A stretch of 64,000 nucleotides of DNA, from assembly GCF_009739465.1 (NCBI RefSeq), contig NZ_WHOM01000051.1, positions 1 to 64,000 on the forward strand, given 5' to 3'. Both the position numbers and the translations under genes were made by a program. Position 1 is the stretch's first letter, and each line of letters starts with the position of its first letter. The notes beneath the pieces are model-generated. The model worked only from the letters and a program-made list of their open reading frames with translations. It searched no databases and was not told the DNA's origin. This document shows, one piece after another, positions 15,312 to 26,000 of the stretch. This DNA is from Streptomyces apocyni. Lineage in GTDB: Bacteria; Actinomycetota; Actinomycetes; Streptomycetales; Streptomycetaceae.

Positions 15312-17449
15312 ATGGGCTGGTACCAGGAGTCGGCGCTGCCGTGCGATTCAACGACCGTGACTGGACCGTTGCCGGGATCGAGGGAAACCTGACACCCCAG
15401 GCGCGTATCTGGCTAGCCGAGAACCATGAGGCGTGTGGGCTGGCGGTGTTCAGCCTGGCCACGCTGATCGGTGATCCCTCCTTCGAGATGAAGGACGGCC
15501 CGCCCCGTCTGCGCGTACCCCAGACGGGCCTGTTGTCGACCGTGTCCGAAGACCAGCAGCGGCGCGCGCTCGCCATCGAGCAGCACGTCCGCGAGGTGGA
15601 GACCGGCTACCCCACGCCGAACAGCGAAGGCCCGGTGAAGCCCCCGTACAACCCCGAAACCACCACGCTGGCACAGCGTGAGCAGGCCAAGGCTGACGAG
15701 CTCACCGCGCAGGGCTGGACGAGCGTGAGCCGGGCAACGGTCCGTAGGTGGCGTGCGCGCTACGGCACGGGCGGGGTGTGGGCACTGGTGCCCAAGCGTC
15801 GTAGTTCGACATTGCCCGGCCGGGCCGACGCCGAGGTAGTCGAAGCGGTTCGCAAACTGCTGCATCAGGAGGCGCCGCGCTCTCGGTCGCGGGGGTGGAA
15901 GAAGCGTATGCGCCGGGAAACGCAGTGGTGGCTGGATGCGAAGCACGGTCCCGGCGCAGTGAGGGTCCCGCCGCAGTCCACGTTCAACAAGCTCCTGGAC
16001 AAGGTGGAAGCGGTGCTGGGCCTGGGGGGCACGGTGGCTCAGCGGCGTGCCCGGGCCGCACGCCCGGAGCCGCCGTTCACCCCGACAGTCGCGCTGCGTC
16101 CCGGCGAGCTGGTGATGATGGACAGCACCCCGGTGGATGTGTTGTGCGTCCTGGATGACGGGGTCGTGGCACGGCCGGAGCTGACCACGGCACTGGACGT
16201 GGCGACCCGCAGCTTGTGGGGAATTCTGCGGCCGCCGGGTAGCAAGCTGACCGATGTGGCGGTCTTGCTGGCGCAGATGATGACGCCGATGACGATGCGG
16301 CCCGACTGGCCCGCGACGCTGTCGATGGCCTCCTCAGTTATCCCCCACGAGCGGCTGGTCAGCCTGGATGAGCGGTTGAACGACGCCGCGGCACGCCCGG
16401 TAATCGTGCCCAAGATGATCGTGGTCGACCAGGGCAAGGTGTTCGTCTCTCCCGCCACGCGGGCCGCGTGCGAAAGCCTGGGGATCTCTCTGCAGCCCGT
16501 GCCACCGGCCAACGGGCCAGCCAAGGCGCACGAGGAGCGGACCTTCGGCTCGCTCAACTCTCTGTTCTGTCAGTGGCTGCCGGGCCACACCGGGGCGAAC
16601 GTGTCCGAGCGGGGCTCCAAGGTCGAGCAGGAGCCGTTGCGGACCCTGCAGGAGATGCAGGAGCTGCTGGACGAGTTCCTCGTGCACTGGCACCACCGTC
16701 CGCATGAGGGCCTGCGCCATCCGCTGATGCCGAAGAAGGCCCTCACCCCGAACCAGATGTGGGCGGCGCTGCTCCCGGTGGCGGGGTACGTGCCGGTGGT
16801 ACTGAGCTCGCAGGACTACGTGGAGCTCCTGCCGGTGCGCTGGCAGCCGGTCACCGGCGCCGGTATCCGGTTCGACTACCGCACCTACGACGACAAGTGC
16901 CTCCACGAAGACCACGGCCCTGGGACGCGGTCGAAGGGGCGCCTGCGGGAGGTGCACCACAACCCCTACGACCCGACCCGGATCTGGGTACGCCTGCCCG
17001 AGGGGTTCCGTGAAGTGCCGTGGATTCACGCCACCGCGGTGAGCCTTCCGTTCACCCACCACATCTGGCAGCACATCTGCAAGGTCGTCAAGCGCACCGG
17101 GTCCCGCGAGGAGCACGAGGCAGAACTCGCCCTGGCTCTGGACGACTTCCTCAAGCGGGCCTCAGGGAAGGGGGAGCTGTCTCGCTCGGAGCGACGGGTA
17201 GTGGCCAAGTCCCGCGCCTCGGGGGCAGTGCCGGTGCCAGCAGGCGGGCCCGACGTGCTGAGCACTCCGACGCTGTCTTTTGGACTGGCCGGCGTGTACG
17301 CCGCGCCGGAACTCGACGACGACACCGTTCCCGACGAGGACGACGACCTGTCTGTTTCCAGCGACGGCGAGCAGGATGCCGACCAGGTCGCCGACGGCTC
17401 TTCCATCCTCGACGACACCAGCCGGGAGAACGACCTGTGGCTGCCGTAA
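15308..17449 (+). CDS. tnsB: TnsB-like DDE transposase (713 aa)
   Basis: Retroviral-integrase-fold transposase that binds the element ends and joins 3' ends to target DNA. An N-terminal DNA-binding region (GWTSVSRATVRRWRARYG) precedes the rve core with the catalytic triad visible: Asp in LVMMDSTPVDVL, Asp in MIVVDQGKVF and Glu in AHEERTFGSLN. A Mu-type C-terminal beta-barrel (YDPTRIWVRLPEGFREVPW) and an acidic tail (DDDTVPDEDDD) follow. The acidic tail could contact TnsC. The start overlaps the tnsA stop and the end overlaps the tnsC start by 13 bases, so the three genes form one operon. Confidence 0.9.
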   Translation: MNGLVPGVGAAVRFNDRDWTVAGIEGNLTPQARIWLAENHEACGLAVFSLATLIGDPSFEMKDGPPRLRVPQTGLLSTVSEDQQRRALAIEQHVREVETGYPTPNSEGPVKPPYNPETTTLAQREQAKADELTAQGWTSVSRATVRRWRARYGTGGVWALVPKRRSSTLPGRADAEVVEAVRKLLHQEAPRSRSRGWKKRMRRETQWWLDAKHGPGAVRVPPQSTFNKLLDKVEAVLGLGGTVAQRRARAARPEPPFTPTVALRPGELVMMDSTPVDVLCVLDDGVVARPELTTALDVATRSLWGILRPPGSKLTDVAVLLAQMMTPMTMRPDWPATLSMASSVIPHERLVSLDERLNDAAARPVIVPKMIVVDQGKVFVSPATRAACESLGISLQPVPPANGPAKAHEERTFGSLNSLFCQWLPGHTGANVSERGSKVEQEPLRTLQEMQELLDEFLVHWHHRPHEGLRHPLMPKKALTPNQMWAALLPVAGYVPVVLSSQDYVELLPVRWQPVTGAGIRFDYRTYDDKCLHEDHGPGTRSKGRLREVHHNPYDPTRIWVRLPEGFREVPWIHATAVSLPFTHHIWQHICKVVKRTGSREEHEAELALALDDFLKRASGKGELSRSERRVVAKSRASGAVPVPAGGPDVLSTPTLSFGLAGVYAAPELDDDTVPDEDDDLSVSSDGEQDADQVADGSSILDDTSRENDLWLP

Positions 17450-18474
17450 CCGTGTGCGCGAGCGACGACTTCTTCGACGACGGTCTGCTCACCCCCAGCC
17501 CAATCACCAACTGCGTCCTGTGGCAGGCCTATGTGTCTCAACCGCGGGTGCCCGCTCTGCCTGTGAAGGATCCGTCCTGGAGCCGAAAGACGCTCCTGGA
17601 GTACCACTCCGAGTTCGTGACGCTGAAGACCCGCTCCATGGAACAGGCTCTTCAGCAGCTGAAGTTGACGCTCCTGGTCAACAACCGGCAGCAGGGTACC
17701 GCCCGGCGCGGGCTGATCGTGTCCGGGCCGCCGGGGGCGGGAAAGTCGACCACGCTCATGGAACTCGGCCGGTCCTTCGAACTGAGCGAACGGCGCCGTC
17801 GGCCCGGCATGGAGGGCTCCATGCCCGTGCTGTTCGCTTCCGTCCCGCCCACCTACACGCCCAGGAACCTGGCCAAGGTCCTCGCCCGGTTCGCCGGCAT
17901 TCCGATCCACGACCGGATGACCGAACACACCATCACCAACGCCGTGTGCCACGTCATGTTAAAGCGGGGCACCCGGCTGGTGTTCATCGACGACGTGCAC
18001 CTGCTCAACACCCGTACCCGGCCCGGCGCCGACACCTCCGACCAGGTCAAGACCCTGATGGAACGAGTACCCGCGACGTTCGTGCTGGCCGGTGTCAACG
18101 TGGAGGACTCACCGCTGCTGACCGGGCCCCGCGGTGCCCAGCTCGCCGCCCGCTGCAAACTCCTGCGCACGCCCCCGCTACTCAACGGCACCCAAGAGCA
18201 AAAGAAGATGTGGCACTCACTCCTGGGCGACATGGAGGGGGCGCTGCGGCTGGCCCGCCACCGGCCCGGAACGCTGGTACGCCACGCCGCCCACATCCAT
18301 CTCCGCACCGGCGGTGTGATGGCCAGTCTCTCCCTCCTTGTCAGGGAGGCCGCGATCCGCTCCATCCTGGACGGAAGCCTCGCGATCACGAAGAACCAGC
18401 TGTCGCAGGTGCTCCTCGACGTCCAGGCCACGAACGCGGCGCGCGCCACCCTGCGGCAACACCCTGGCAACTGA
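17437..18474 (+). CDS. tnsC: TnsC/TniB-like AAA+ ATPase (345 aa)
   Basis: Regulator that links target selection to the transposase. Walker A SGPPGAGKSTTLMELG lies near residues 95-110 and Walker B TRLVFIDDVHLLNTRTRPG near 180-195; the sensor region includes FVLAGVNVEDSPLL. TniB family proteins are about this size. The GTG at 17437 is inside the end of tnsB with GGGAG upstream at a good distance; this is the expected overlap for coupled tns genes. Confidence 0.9.
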   Translation: MAAVTVCASDDFFDDGLLTPSPITNCVLWQAYVSQPRVPALPVKDPSWSRKTLLEYHSEFVTLKTRSMEQALQQLKLTLLVNNRQQGTARRGLIVSGPPGAGKSTTLMELGRSFELSERRRRPGMEGSMPVLFASVPPTYTPRNLAKVLARFAGIPIHDRMTEHTITNAVCHVMLKRGTRLVFIDDVHLLNTRTRPGADTSDQVKTLMERVPATFVLAGVNVEDSPLLTGPRGAQLAARCKLLRTPPLLNGTQEQKKMWHSLLGDMEGALRLARHRPGTLVRHAAHIHLRTGGVMASLSLLVREAAIRSILDGSLAITKNQLSQVLLDVQATNAARATLRQHPGN

Positions 18475-18620
18475 CCGGCGCGGCGGAAAGCCTCACCCCG
18501 GACCTCCCGCCGCGCGCCCGCCCTGTAGTCCCCTTTCCCCGTGCCGATGGGGCGCTGATTCATGGCCGCCTCCCCTGCCCCGCCGTGTCCTGCCCTCAAC
18601 ACCCCCACGCGTAAAGGAAG

Positions 18621-19757
18621 ATGTTCGTGCAACCCTCTGCCTCCACGCTTGTTCGTATCCCAGCCGTGGCGGGCGAGCTGACCGGCTCCTGGTTTCGCAG
18701 GATGGCCGCCCTTTACGGTCTGCCCGCACAGGACTTGCTGCGGGGGGTCCTGAGCGGCGCGCACCGGGTGCAGGTGACCGGCACTCCGGGCAGCGGTCTG
18801 GAACTGTTCCTCAACACATCCGCGCGAACAGCCCTGGCCCGCTCCACCGGTCTTCCCCTGTCCCGGCTCAGCCGCCTGCTGCCCGCTCTCGCCGCCCCGC
18901 ACGGGCGGCTCGCGGACGACGAGAACCCGCGGGCGGCCTGGTACATGCCGGGCGAGGCATGGGTGGGGACCTGTCCTGCGTGTACTGGGCGGGCCTTACG
19001 GCCTGGACAGCCGGTTCTGGTGTACCCAGGAACGGCCGGGCACGTCTGTCGGCGTCACCGGCGCTGGCTCCTCGCGCATCCCGGGAGGCCAGCGAGCATT
19101 CCGCTGGAGACCCTGCCCGAGGTCCTCACCGCGCACCGACACCACTGTGCTCTCGCACGGGCCCGTCCGGACGCGGCGGACGTGGTGGCCCTCGCCGCGG
19201 CGGTCGTGTGGTCGTGGCAGGTACAGGGGTGGCGATCCGAGACGGTCTGGCAGGACCGTGCACACCGGCTGGCCGCGGTCACGGGATCCATGCCGGCGGC
19301 CGTGGTGCCGCATGCGCTGGTGTCCTACCCGGAGACGATCGCCGTGGCCCGGCTGCTCGGCGCTCCGCGCTGGCAGCAGCGGCTGCGCGCGACCGCCGCA
19401 GCCCAAGGGGCAGGTGCCGCAACGGAATTGTTGCTTCGGGAAATCAGCCGCCGGGCCGGCAGGCCGTGGCTCGCGGACTGGCTGATCGCCTACACCCGCA
19501 CCAGGCCCAGGACAGCCGCACAAACCGATCCCCTCGACCGGTGGCTGCGCTGGCTCACCGCTGCGGACGGCACCGAACGCGACGGCTTGTGGACGGTGCA
19601 CCGGACAGCCGTACGGCCCACCGAGTACAGCGACCGCGTCGGCTTCCTCACCGACCGCCGTCCCCGCAGCATCTGCGAAGAGGCCAAGGCAGCCTTCCTC
19701 ACTGGTGGCTGGGAACCGGCGCCCTCGCTGCGGCCCGAGCCAGCGCCGTGCCCGTGA
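18621..19757 (+). CDS. tniQ: TniQ-family target-selection protein (378 aa)
   Basis: TniQ/TnsD proteins choose the target site. The N-terminal region has the family pattern IPAVAGELTGSWFRRMAALY and a zinc-knuckle set (WVGTCPACTGRA with HVCRRHRRWLLAHPGRP). The C-terminal half has helical DNA-binding character. The annotated ATG at 18621 abuts the AAAGGAAG ribosome site; the in-frame GTG at 18627 has better spacing and may be the true start. Whether it recognises a fixed chromosomal site is unknown. Confidence 0.85.
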   Translation: MFVQPSASTLVRIPAVAGELTGSWFRRMAALYGLPAQDLLRGVLSGAHRVQVTGTPGSGLELFLNTSARTALARSTGLPLSRLSRLLPALAAPHGRLADDENPRAAWYMPGEAWVGTCPACTGRALRPGQPVLVYPGTAGHVCRRHRRWLLAHPGRPASIPLETLPEVLTAHRHHCALARARPDAADVVALAAAVVWSWQVQGWRSETVWQDRAHRLAAVTGSMPAAVVPHALVSYPETIAVARLLGAPRWQQRLRATAAAQGAGAATELLLREISRRAGRPWLADWLIAYTRTRPRTAAQTDPLDRWLRWLTAADGTERDGLWTVHRTAVRPTEYSDRVGFLTDRRPRSICEEAKAAFLTGGWEPAPSLRPEPAPCP

Positions 19758-19890
19758 CATCTCCCGGCCCCGTCCCCGGCTCCCCCGCCAGCCAGCTCCG
19801 CCCCCGGCCGTATCGCGGCGGCGTCCGCAGGCCGCCACACACCGCACACCCCGCCCGCTCACCCCTCACACACGAAGGAGAGACACACCC

Positions 19891-21087
19891 ATGGCATCGA
19901 TCAGTCCGGAGTACGCCAGCCAGTTGCTGGCGGAACTCACCGAGGGCTGCCCCGTTCCCGCAGCGCCGGCCTCGCTGTCCCGCTACACCTTCCAGATCAG
20001 CAACCACGTCCTCATCGGAGACACCGCCGTTCGCGGCTACAAGCACAAGGGCCGGTGGCGGCTGGATGACCGGGACATCCGCGCGGCCGGCAACCGGCTC
20101 GCCTCGCTCCCCTTCGACCCCGACGACCTGGTCGATGCCCGTCTCGCGCCTGAGCACGACCGGACGTGGCGCTCACAGATCCACCGCTGGTTCGAGCACA
20201 TCTCCTACCAGGACCAGAGCGCCAACGGCTGCCGCTGCGAAGGACAGCAGCCGTGCAGCGGCACCCGGCCCAACCGCTACGGGCTGGGGTGCGGAGCGAC
20301 CTTCGAGCAGGTCAAGGAACGCTACGGCCGGTCGCCCATCGCGTGCACCAGCCCCCTGCCGCTGCTGACGTGGTCCGGCACCACCTGGATGGTCCCGCGC
20401 GCCTACGCCGCCCTCCTCGACCGGGCGGACCAGATCGCCGCCGAGTGCGTCGAACAGGCCGCCCGATGCAGCCGCTGCAACGCCACCGGAGACGTCTGGA
20501 AGTGGCGCACGCCCAGCAACAGCGGCTACACCACCCTGTGCCCCGCGTGCGCCGACGCCGTCGCCCGCCCCTACAAGAACCACCTGCGCGGCAGGCTGTA
20601 CGCGTCGCTGCCGAAGAACTCGCAGCCGGAGGCGTTCCTGTGCCGGATGTGCCCCAGTCCGCGACAGGCCGTGTACTGGGACCACTGCCACACGCACGGA
20701 TTCGTGCGCGGGCCGGTGTGCGCCAGCTGCAACACCTACGAAGGCGGCGGCCACCGGTTCATCCACCGGCCGGGCGCAGTCCGCCACCTTCTCTTGTGCG
20801 ACGGCTGCCGCCGCAACAGGACCGTGCCGCCGCGCCATCAGTCCGACATCGTGCTGCAGACGTTCGTGCCCGACCCTCACGGCCCGTGCGCGAAGCAGCC
20901 CCACTCCGCGTGGGGTTCGGTTCAGGAAGACGGATCGATCCGTTTCCGGATGCGCTGCTGGCAATGCGCGTTTGCACCCCAGTGGGAGCAGGTCGTGCCG
21001 GCCGCACAGGTCAGGCAGCTGGTACAGGAGTTCGTCGACAAGACTCTGGAGGCCGATGCCGACACCCCCGGCCAGGGCACCGCCTGA
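19891..21087 (+). CDS. Recombination endonuclease VII-like (HNH-type) protein of the transposon operon
   Basis: 398 aa from an ATG with GAAGGAGA upstream; the frame is open earlier but is Pro/Arg-rich there. The C-terminal half has the His-Cys endonuclease VII pattern: FLCRMCPSPRQAVYWDHCHT, then GFVRGPVCASCNTYEGG. Several other CxxC pairs (CSRCNATGD, CPAC, CDGCRRN, CWQCAF) would bind zinc. The N-terminal half (GRWRLDDRDIRAAGNRLA) is unassigned. It follows tniQ on the same strand and ends at a terminator, so it looks like the fifth gene of the Tn7-like element. It could resolve junctions or supply a missing cut (inference). Confidence 0.75.
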   Translation: MASISPEYASQLLAELTEGCPVPAAPASLSRYTFQISNHVLIGDTAVRGYKHKGRWRLDDRDIRAAGNRLASLPFDPDDLVDARLAPEHDRTWRSQIHRWFEHISYQDQSANGCRCEGQQPCSGTRPNRYGLGCGATFEQVKERYGRSPIACTSPLPLLTWSGTTWMVPRAYAALLDRADQIAAECVEQAARCSRCNATGDVWKWRTPSNSGYTTLCPACADAVARPYKNHLRGRLYASLPKNSQPEAFLCRMCPSPRQAVYWDHCHTHGFVRGPVCASCNTYEGGGHRFIHRPGAVRHLLLCDGCRRNRTVPPRHQSDIVLQTFVPDPHGPCAKQPHSAWGSVQEDGSIRFRMRCWQCAFAPQWEQVVPAAQVRQLVQEFVDKTLEADADTPGQGTA

Positions 21088-21155
21088 CGGCCCGTCTCCT
21101 CTATCGTTTCTGTTCCTGAACTTCTCTCCCCGAGTTCGCCCGTGGGCCGGGAGCC

Positions 21156-21189
21156 CGGCAGAAGGCAGCGCAGGCGCCGCCTTCTGCCG
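21156..21189. terminator. Terminator hairpin after the Tn7-like operon
   Basis: Stem CGGCAGAAGGC paired with GCCTTCTGCCG (11 bp), one mismatch, then three further pairs and a CAGG loop. It lies 70 bases past the stop of the endonuclease VII-like gene and ends the + strand operon. Confidence 0.75.
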
Positions 21190-21352
21190 TACATCAACGA
21201 AACGAGACACGCCACGGCCTCCACACTCCCCCGGCGGTAACCCGTCCGGGGGTGACGGCATGAGCCTTACCAGCTGTCTGCATGACCGCCGCTCACACCT
21301 TTGCCGCTTCCCGGACGCGGAACGCCCGATGTTGCGGCGCTGGTGGGCGATG

Positions 21353-22312
21353 TCAGAACTTCGGCCGGTCCTCGAGAACACTCGGCTCGTTGATCTTCCC
21401 GAAGGGGACGTGAACGCTAGGGGTGGTCCGCGACGTGCTGGCCAGATGGCTTTCCTGGTCGTCGAAGAATATGTGCGGCTTGAGGACCTTCATGATCTCG
21501 CCCTTGTCGATGCCTCCGAGGAAGAAGGCATCGTTGACTGTCACCCCCCATCGCTTCAGGCTCATCACTGCCCGCTCGTGCGCGGGGGCATTGCGTGCGG
21601 TGACGAGTGACACGTGGAGACGGATCCGATATTCGGCGGCCTTCTGCCGTTCCTCCTCCTCCCTTCGCTGGATGCGGTTGATGCTGGCAAGAAAGTCTTT
21701 CAGTGGTCCCGCATCGTGCGGAACCGCGGCGTTCAGCACCTCGTGGGCGCGGAACCCGTCGATGCCTCCCGTCTGGTACACCTGCTCCGACGCGTCGGTG
21801 GCAAGGACGCCGTCGAAGTCGAAGGAGATACGCAGGTCGTGATCGCTAGTGTCATCCTCGTACGGCTCACCCAGAACGTGTCCTGCTGGCAGTCCCTGTG
21901 AGACGGCCTCGCGTACGTCGCTGTCGTTCGCTGACAAGAACAGCGACATGTTGAGGGCTGGCATGAATTTGTAGGGCGAGCGGCCCTGCATGAAGATGGC
22001 CCGGCTTATCGGCAGCGCATGGGCCTCTATCGACCGCATGACGCGAAGCCCGGTATCGGGGTCGTTCCGAGACAGAACGATGACCTCGACCAAGGGGTCA
22101 CTTTCCTCGCTCAGGTCGTTCAGTGACAGCAGTCGGCGGATGAACGGGAAGGCAACGCCGGGGCGGAGCGTGTCGGCGAGATGCTCTTCCTGGTAGGCGC
22201 GATAGCTCTCCTCGCCCTGTTCCCGGAAGACGGCGTCCGACTCTGCGAGGTCGAACAGCGCGCTGGAGGCGATACCGACGACAAGCCGGTCCGCCAGTTC
22301 GTAGGCGGCCAC
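21353..22312 (-). CDS. 5'-nucleotidase, cytosolic type (319 aa)
   Basis: Member of the NT5C1-like 5'-nucleotidase family, HAD fold, dephosphorylating nucleoside monophosphates. Diagnostic segments: LADRLVVGIASSALFDLAES, LRPGVAFPFIRRLLSLN, the HAD-type FDFDGVLATDASEQVYQ near residues 170-186, and VTVNDAFFLGGIDKGEI near the end. Its GTG start at 22312 has AAGGGG about eight bases upstream. This family is frequent in bacterial accessory regions; depletion of nucleotides is one possible defensive role, but housekeeping salvage is equally likely. It is convergent with the Tn7-like operon and stands alone. Confidence 0.85.
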   Translation of the reverse strand: MAAYELADRLVVGIASSALFDLAESDAVFREQGEESYRAYQEEHLADTLRPGVAFPFIRRLLSLNDLSEESDPLVEVIVLSRNDPDTGLRVMRSIEAHALPISRAIFMQGRSPYKFMPALNMSLFLSANDSDVREAVSQGLPAGHVLGEPYEDDTSDHDLRISFDFDGVLATDASEQVYQTGGIDGFRAHEVLNAAVPHDAGPLKDFLASINRIQRREEEERQKAAEYRIRLHVSLVTARNAPAHERAVMSLKRWGVTVNDAFFLGGIDKGEIMKVLKPHIFFDDQESHLASTSRTTPSVHVPFGKINEPSVLEDRPKF

Positions 22313-22495
22313 AGCAACCCCTTTGGTCAGCCCGTTCTTACGCTCTCAATCATCGCACCAGCCTCGTCGCCGGGCCCGTCACGCATGCCCCGAGCAGTCC
22401 GGAAGCGCTGTTGGCCGGGATCTACCGAAGACGCAGCCAAGAGCCCGGCCCCCGTCCACCCCAGTAGGTGAGCTCCACAGGAGGAATCTGCAGAC

Positions 22496-22723
22496 GTGAG
22501 CCTGATGAGCATGCACCGCTCCGAGGGTAAGGAGTTCGACGGCGGCGTCATCGTCGAGGGCATCTACAGCTCGAAACTCCTCAACGCGCAATGGGACGCG
22601 AAACGCACGGATGAGGCACGACGGCTGCTCCGGGTCGCGATCACACGTGCCCGCCACACCGTCGTCTTCGTCCGCCCGTCCGACGCTCTTCCCCTCACCC
22701 CGCCGCTCCCGGCCACGGGCTGA
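22496..22723 (+). pseudogene. C-terminal stub of a UvrD-like helicase (75 aa)
   Basis: SMHRSEGKEFDGGVIVEG, then LLRVAITRARHTVVFVRPS, are motifs V and VI of a UvrD/Rep-type helicase. All earlier motifs are absent and upstream frames are closed, so it is a remnant. A good AGGAGGA lies about 10 bases before the GTG, so a 75-aa peptide may still be made. Confidence 0.7.
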
Positions 22724-22880
22724 TCGGTCAAAGGGCCTCGCATCCAATGGTGCCGCTGGTCCGCAGGCCACAGCGGCTCGCATGTCTCAAGGGACGATAC
22801 GTGCTCGGATACGGCCGCTCTGGTGACTGGTTGTGTGCGGATCGGCGTAATCAGAAACCAATTTTGATCATTTTCTGGGT

Positions 22881-22908
22881 TTGATCTGCATATCTGCTGT
22901 CATATGAG
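22881..22908 (+). promoter_or_regulatory. Possible promoter for the helicase-NACHT region
   Basis: An AT-rich island (22855-22908) in high-GC DNA contains TTGATC, a 16-base spacer and TATGAG, with a second TTTGATC-like copy 17 bases upstream. It is about 130 bases before the helicase ATG. Nothing else is seen in the 22724-23037 gap. Confidence 0.35.
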
Positions 22909-23037
22909 GACCATGAATCAGCTCCTGCGCGTGCGTACGGCATTTCCCTCTCAGCCCCCCGCAGCCCTCAGGGGTACCACCGCCGCGCGGGTCCGCATCC
23001 GGCCTCGCAGCGGCACTGGCACGAGGAGCGGCGGGCG

Positions 23038-26000
23038 ATGGAATTGCGGACTGAGCAGGTGTGGGCGGCTCCCCAGCGCTGGGCGGGCAACACAGTCAGC
23101 CAGCTTCTCGTGCCGGCCGGGGCCCTGCAGGTCAGCGAGGACACCGACTGCCGGTTCGTGCACAACGTCTACGGGCGGTGGGACATCGTCGGCGATGAAG
23201 CGGCGGTACTGAACCCGCAGTTGCCCGACGACCCTGGCGAGACCGTGGAGTGGAAGGGGCCGAGACAGCTTTCTGCCCCGCAGACGGTGCTGGCGTCGTA
23301 TGCGGACGCGATCGAACTACACGACGTGGTACGTGAGCACGGGTTGAGACCGCCGCAGGCCGGGGCCCTGCACTCGGTGATCGGGTACTGGTACTCGCAG
23401 TTGCCCGAACCGGGTCTCGTGGTCATGCCGACCGGCACGGGCAAGACGGAGACCATGCTGGCCCTGCTGGTGGCCTGCCGTCCCGAGCGGCTGCTCGTGC
23501 TGGTGCCCAGCATCGCGCTGCGCGAACAGATCGCGGCGAAGTTCGAGTCGCTGGGCATCCTGCAGCGGCAGGAGGTCGTCTCCCGTGATGCGCTGCGGCC
23601 GTGCGTGGGCCGGGTGACGCGCCGGTTCACCGACGTCGCCGAAGCGAAGGCGTTTGCCGCGGCCTGCAACGTCGTGGTGACCACGCCGCACGTCCTGCAC
23701 CACTGTACGCAGGAGGCTCGGGACGCGCTGCTGTCCGAGTTCAGCCATCTGATCGTCGACGAGGCGCACCACGCGCCGGCCTCGACCTGGACGAGCGTGA
23801 TCCGGCAGTTCGAGGACCGGAAGGTGCTGCTGTTCACCGCGACCCCGTTCAGGGAGGACGGCCAGAAGATTCCCGGACGGACCATTTTCCGCTACCCGCT
23901 GCGCCAGGCCCAGGCCCAGGAGTACTTCACCCGCATCGATTACCGGGCGGTGCTGAGCCTGGAGGACAACGACCGCAAGATCGCCGAACTGGCGGTGCAG
24001 CGGCTGCGCGACGACCTGGCGGCCGGGCTGGACCACCTGCTGATGGCCCGGGTCAACGCCGTCAGGCGGGCGCGGGAGATCTGCGAGCTGTACCAGGAAC
24101 TGGCCCCCGACCTGGAGCCGGTGGCGCTGCACGACGGGCTGGCGGCGACCGCCCGCAAGAAGGCCCTGGCAGGTATGGACAGGCGCAGCTGCCGCATCGT
24201 GGTGTGCGTGAACATGCTCGGCGAGGGCTTCGACATGCCCCAGCTGAAGGTCGCGGCGGTGCACGACGTGCGCAAGAGCCTCAGCCCGATGATCCAGTTC
24301 ATCGGCCGGTTCACCCGCAGCGCTTCGACCGCCTCCAGCCCGATCGGCACCGCATCGGTGTTCGTGGCCCGGGACCCCGCCGCCGCCCTGTCGCCCATGC
24401 GCGATCTACTGAAGGAGGACGCGGACTGGAACCTGCTCCTGCAGGACATCACCGAGCAGAGCACGGCCCGCGGCGAAGAACTCAGCGAGTTCGGCACCTC
24501 CTTCACCAACATCCCCGACGGCATGGCCGTCAGCGTCCTGGAACCGAAGATGAGCGCCGTGCTGCACCGCGCCCCGTCAGGCGAGTGGGACCCGCAGGCG
24601 GCCGTCGGCCGCTATGGCGAGGGCCGGGTGCTCGGGCAGGCCGTCGCCACCGGCGGCGACGGCCGCGTCGCCTGGTTCGTCGTGGAGCACCGCACCCTGG
24701 TCGACTGGGGTGCCCCGCAGTTTTTGGAGCAGGTGCTCTACGAGCTGGTCGTCATGTACTTCGACGACGAGCGGCGGTTGTTGTATGTCTACGGCTCCCA
24801 CAAGAGGGGCGACTACGCGGAGTTGGCCAGGGCTGTGCTGGGCGAGGGCAGTCGGCCCGTCAAAGGGCTCGACACATTCCGGGTGTTCGCCGGTCTCGAG
24901 CGGGTGGTGGCCACCAACATCGGTCTGCTGGACTCCCGTGACCACTTCAACCGCTTCTCGCTGCTGGTGGGCAGCGACGTCTTCGAGGCGCTGGACGCGG
25001 CCGCCCGCAAGAACCGCAGCCAGACCCACATCATCGCCTCGGGCATCGACGACGGCACCAAGGTCAGCGTCTGCGCGGCCCTCTCGGGCCGCTTCTGGTC
25101 GCCGCGCACCGCCCCCAGTCTGCTGGCGTGGATGCGGTGGTGCGACGAGCAGGGCACCAAGATCCTCGACTCCCGTGTGGACCTCGAGAACGTGATGGCG
25201 GGCTTCATCATCCCCGTCGAGCAGACCACGCGTCCCCCATTCCCCCTGCTCGGCCTGGAATGGCCCTGGCAGTGGCGCGCCGGCCTGGGCGAGGGCCCGC
25301 CCTTCGCCTTCAACGGGCGTTCCCACACCGTCACCGACATCGGCTACCGCGTCGACGACTTCGCCCCCGAGGGGCCGGTCCGCTTCTCGTTCGTCTCCCC
25401 CTCCTGGGAGCTCCCCTACAGCGCCGAGTTCACCGACCAGGGCCTGGTCTACTCCCCCGTCGGCGACGACGCCCTGGTGACCGTCCAGCGCGCCGCGCTG
25501 CCCGCCGCCGACTGGATCAACCAGCACAAGCCGTACCTGTACTTCGCCGGCGACCGCATCCTGACCCCCGACGACCGCCTGCACGCGCCCCGTACCGACC
25601 TGCCGCCCTTCGACCTGTCCCTGCTGGCGCCACTGGAGTGGGACGGGGTGAACATCCAGGCCGAGTCCATGGACCCCGAGCGGCTACCGCACACCGTGCA
25701 GTACTACATGTACCGCTACCTGAGCGAGCAGCAGCACTTCGACATCCTGATCGACGACGACGGCTCGAACGAAGTGGCCGATCTCGTCGGCATCACCGCC
25801 GACGACAAGGACATCACCATCACCCTCGTGCACTGCAAGTACTCCCACGAACCGGCTCCCGGCCACCGCGTCATCGACCTGTACGAGGTGTGCGGCCAGG
25901 CCGCCCGCGGCGCCAAGTGGCGCGAGTACGGCATCGAAGCACTGCTGCGCACCCTGTACAATCGCGCCGCCAAATGGGCCGCCCGCCATCCCGGCAAGAG

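Noticed and set aside
14840..17449. 869-aa version of TnsB
   Set aside because: The extra N-terminus overlaps tnsA in another frame; the ATGA overlap at 15308 is the natural start.
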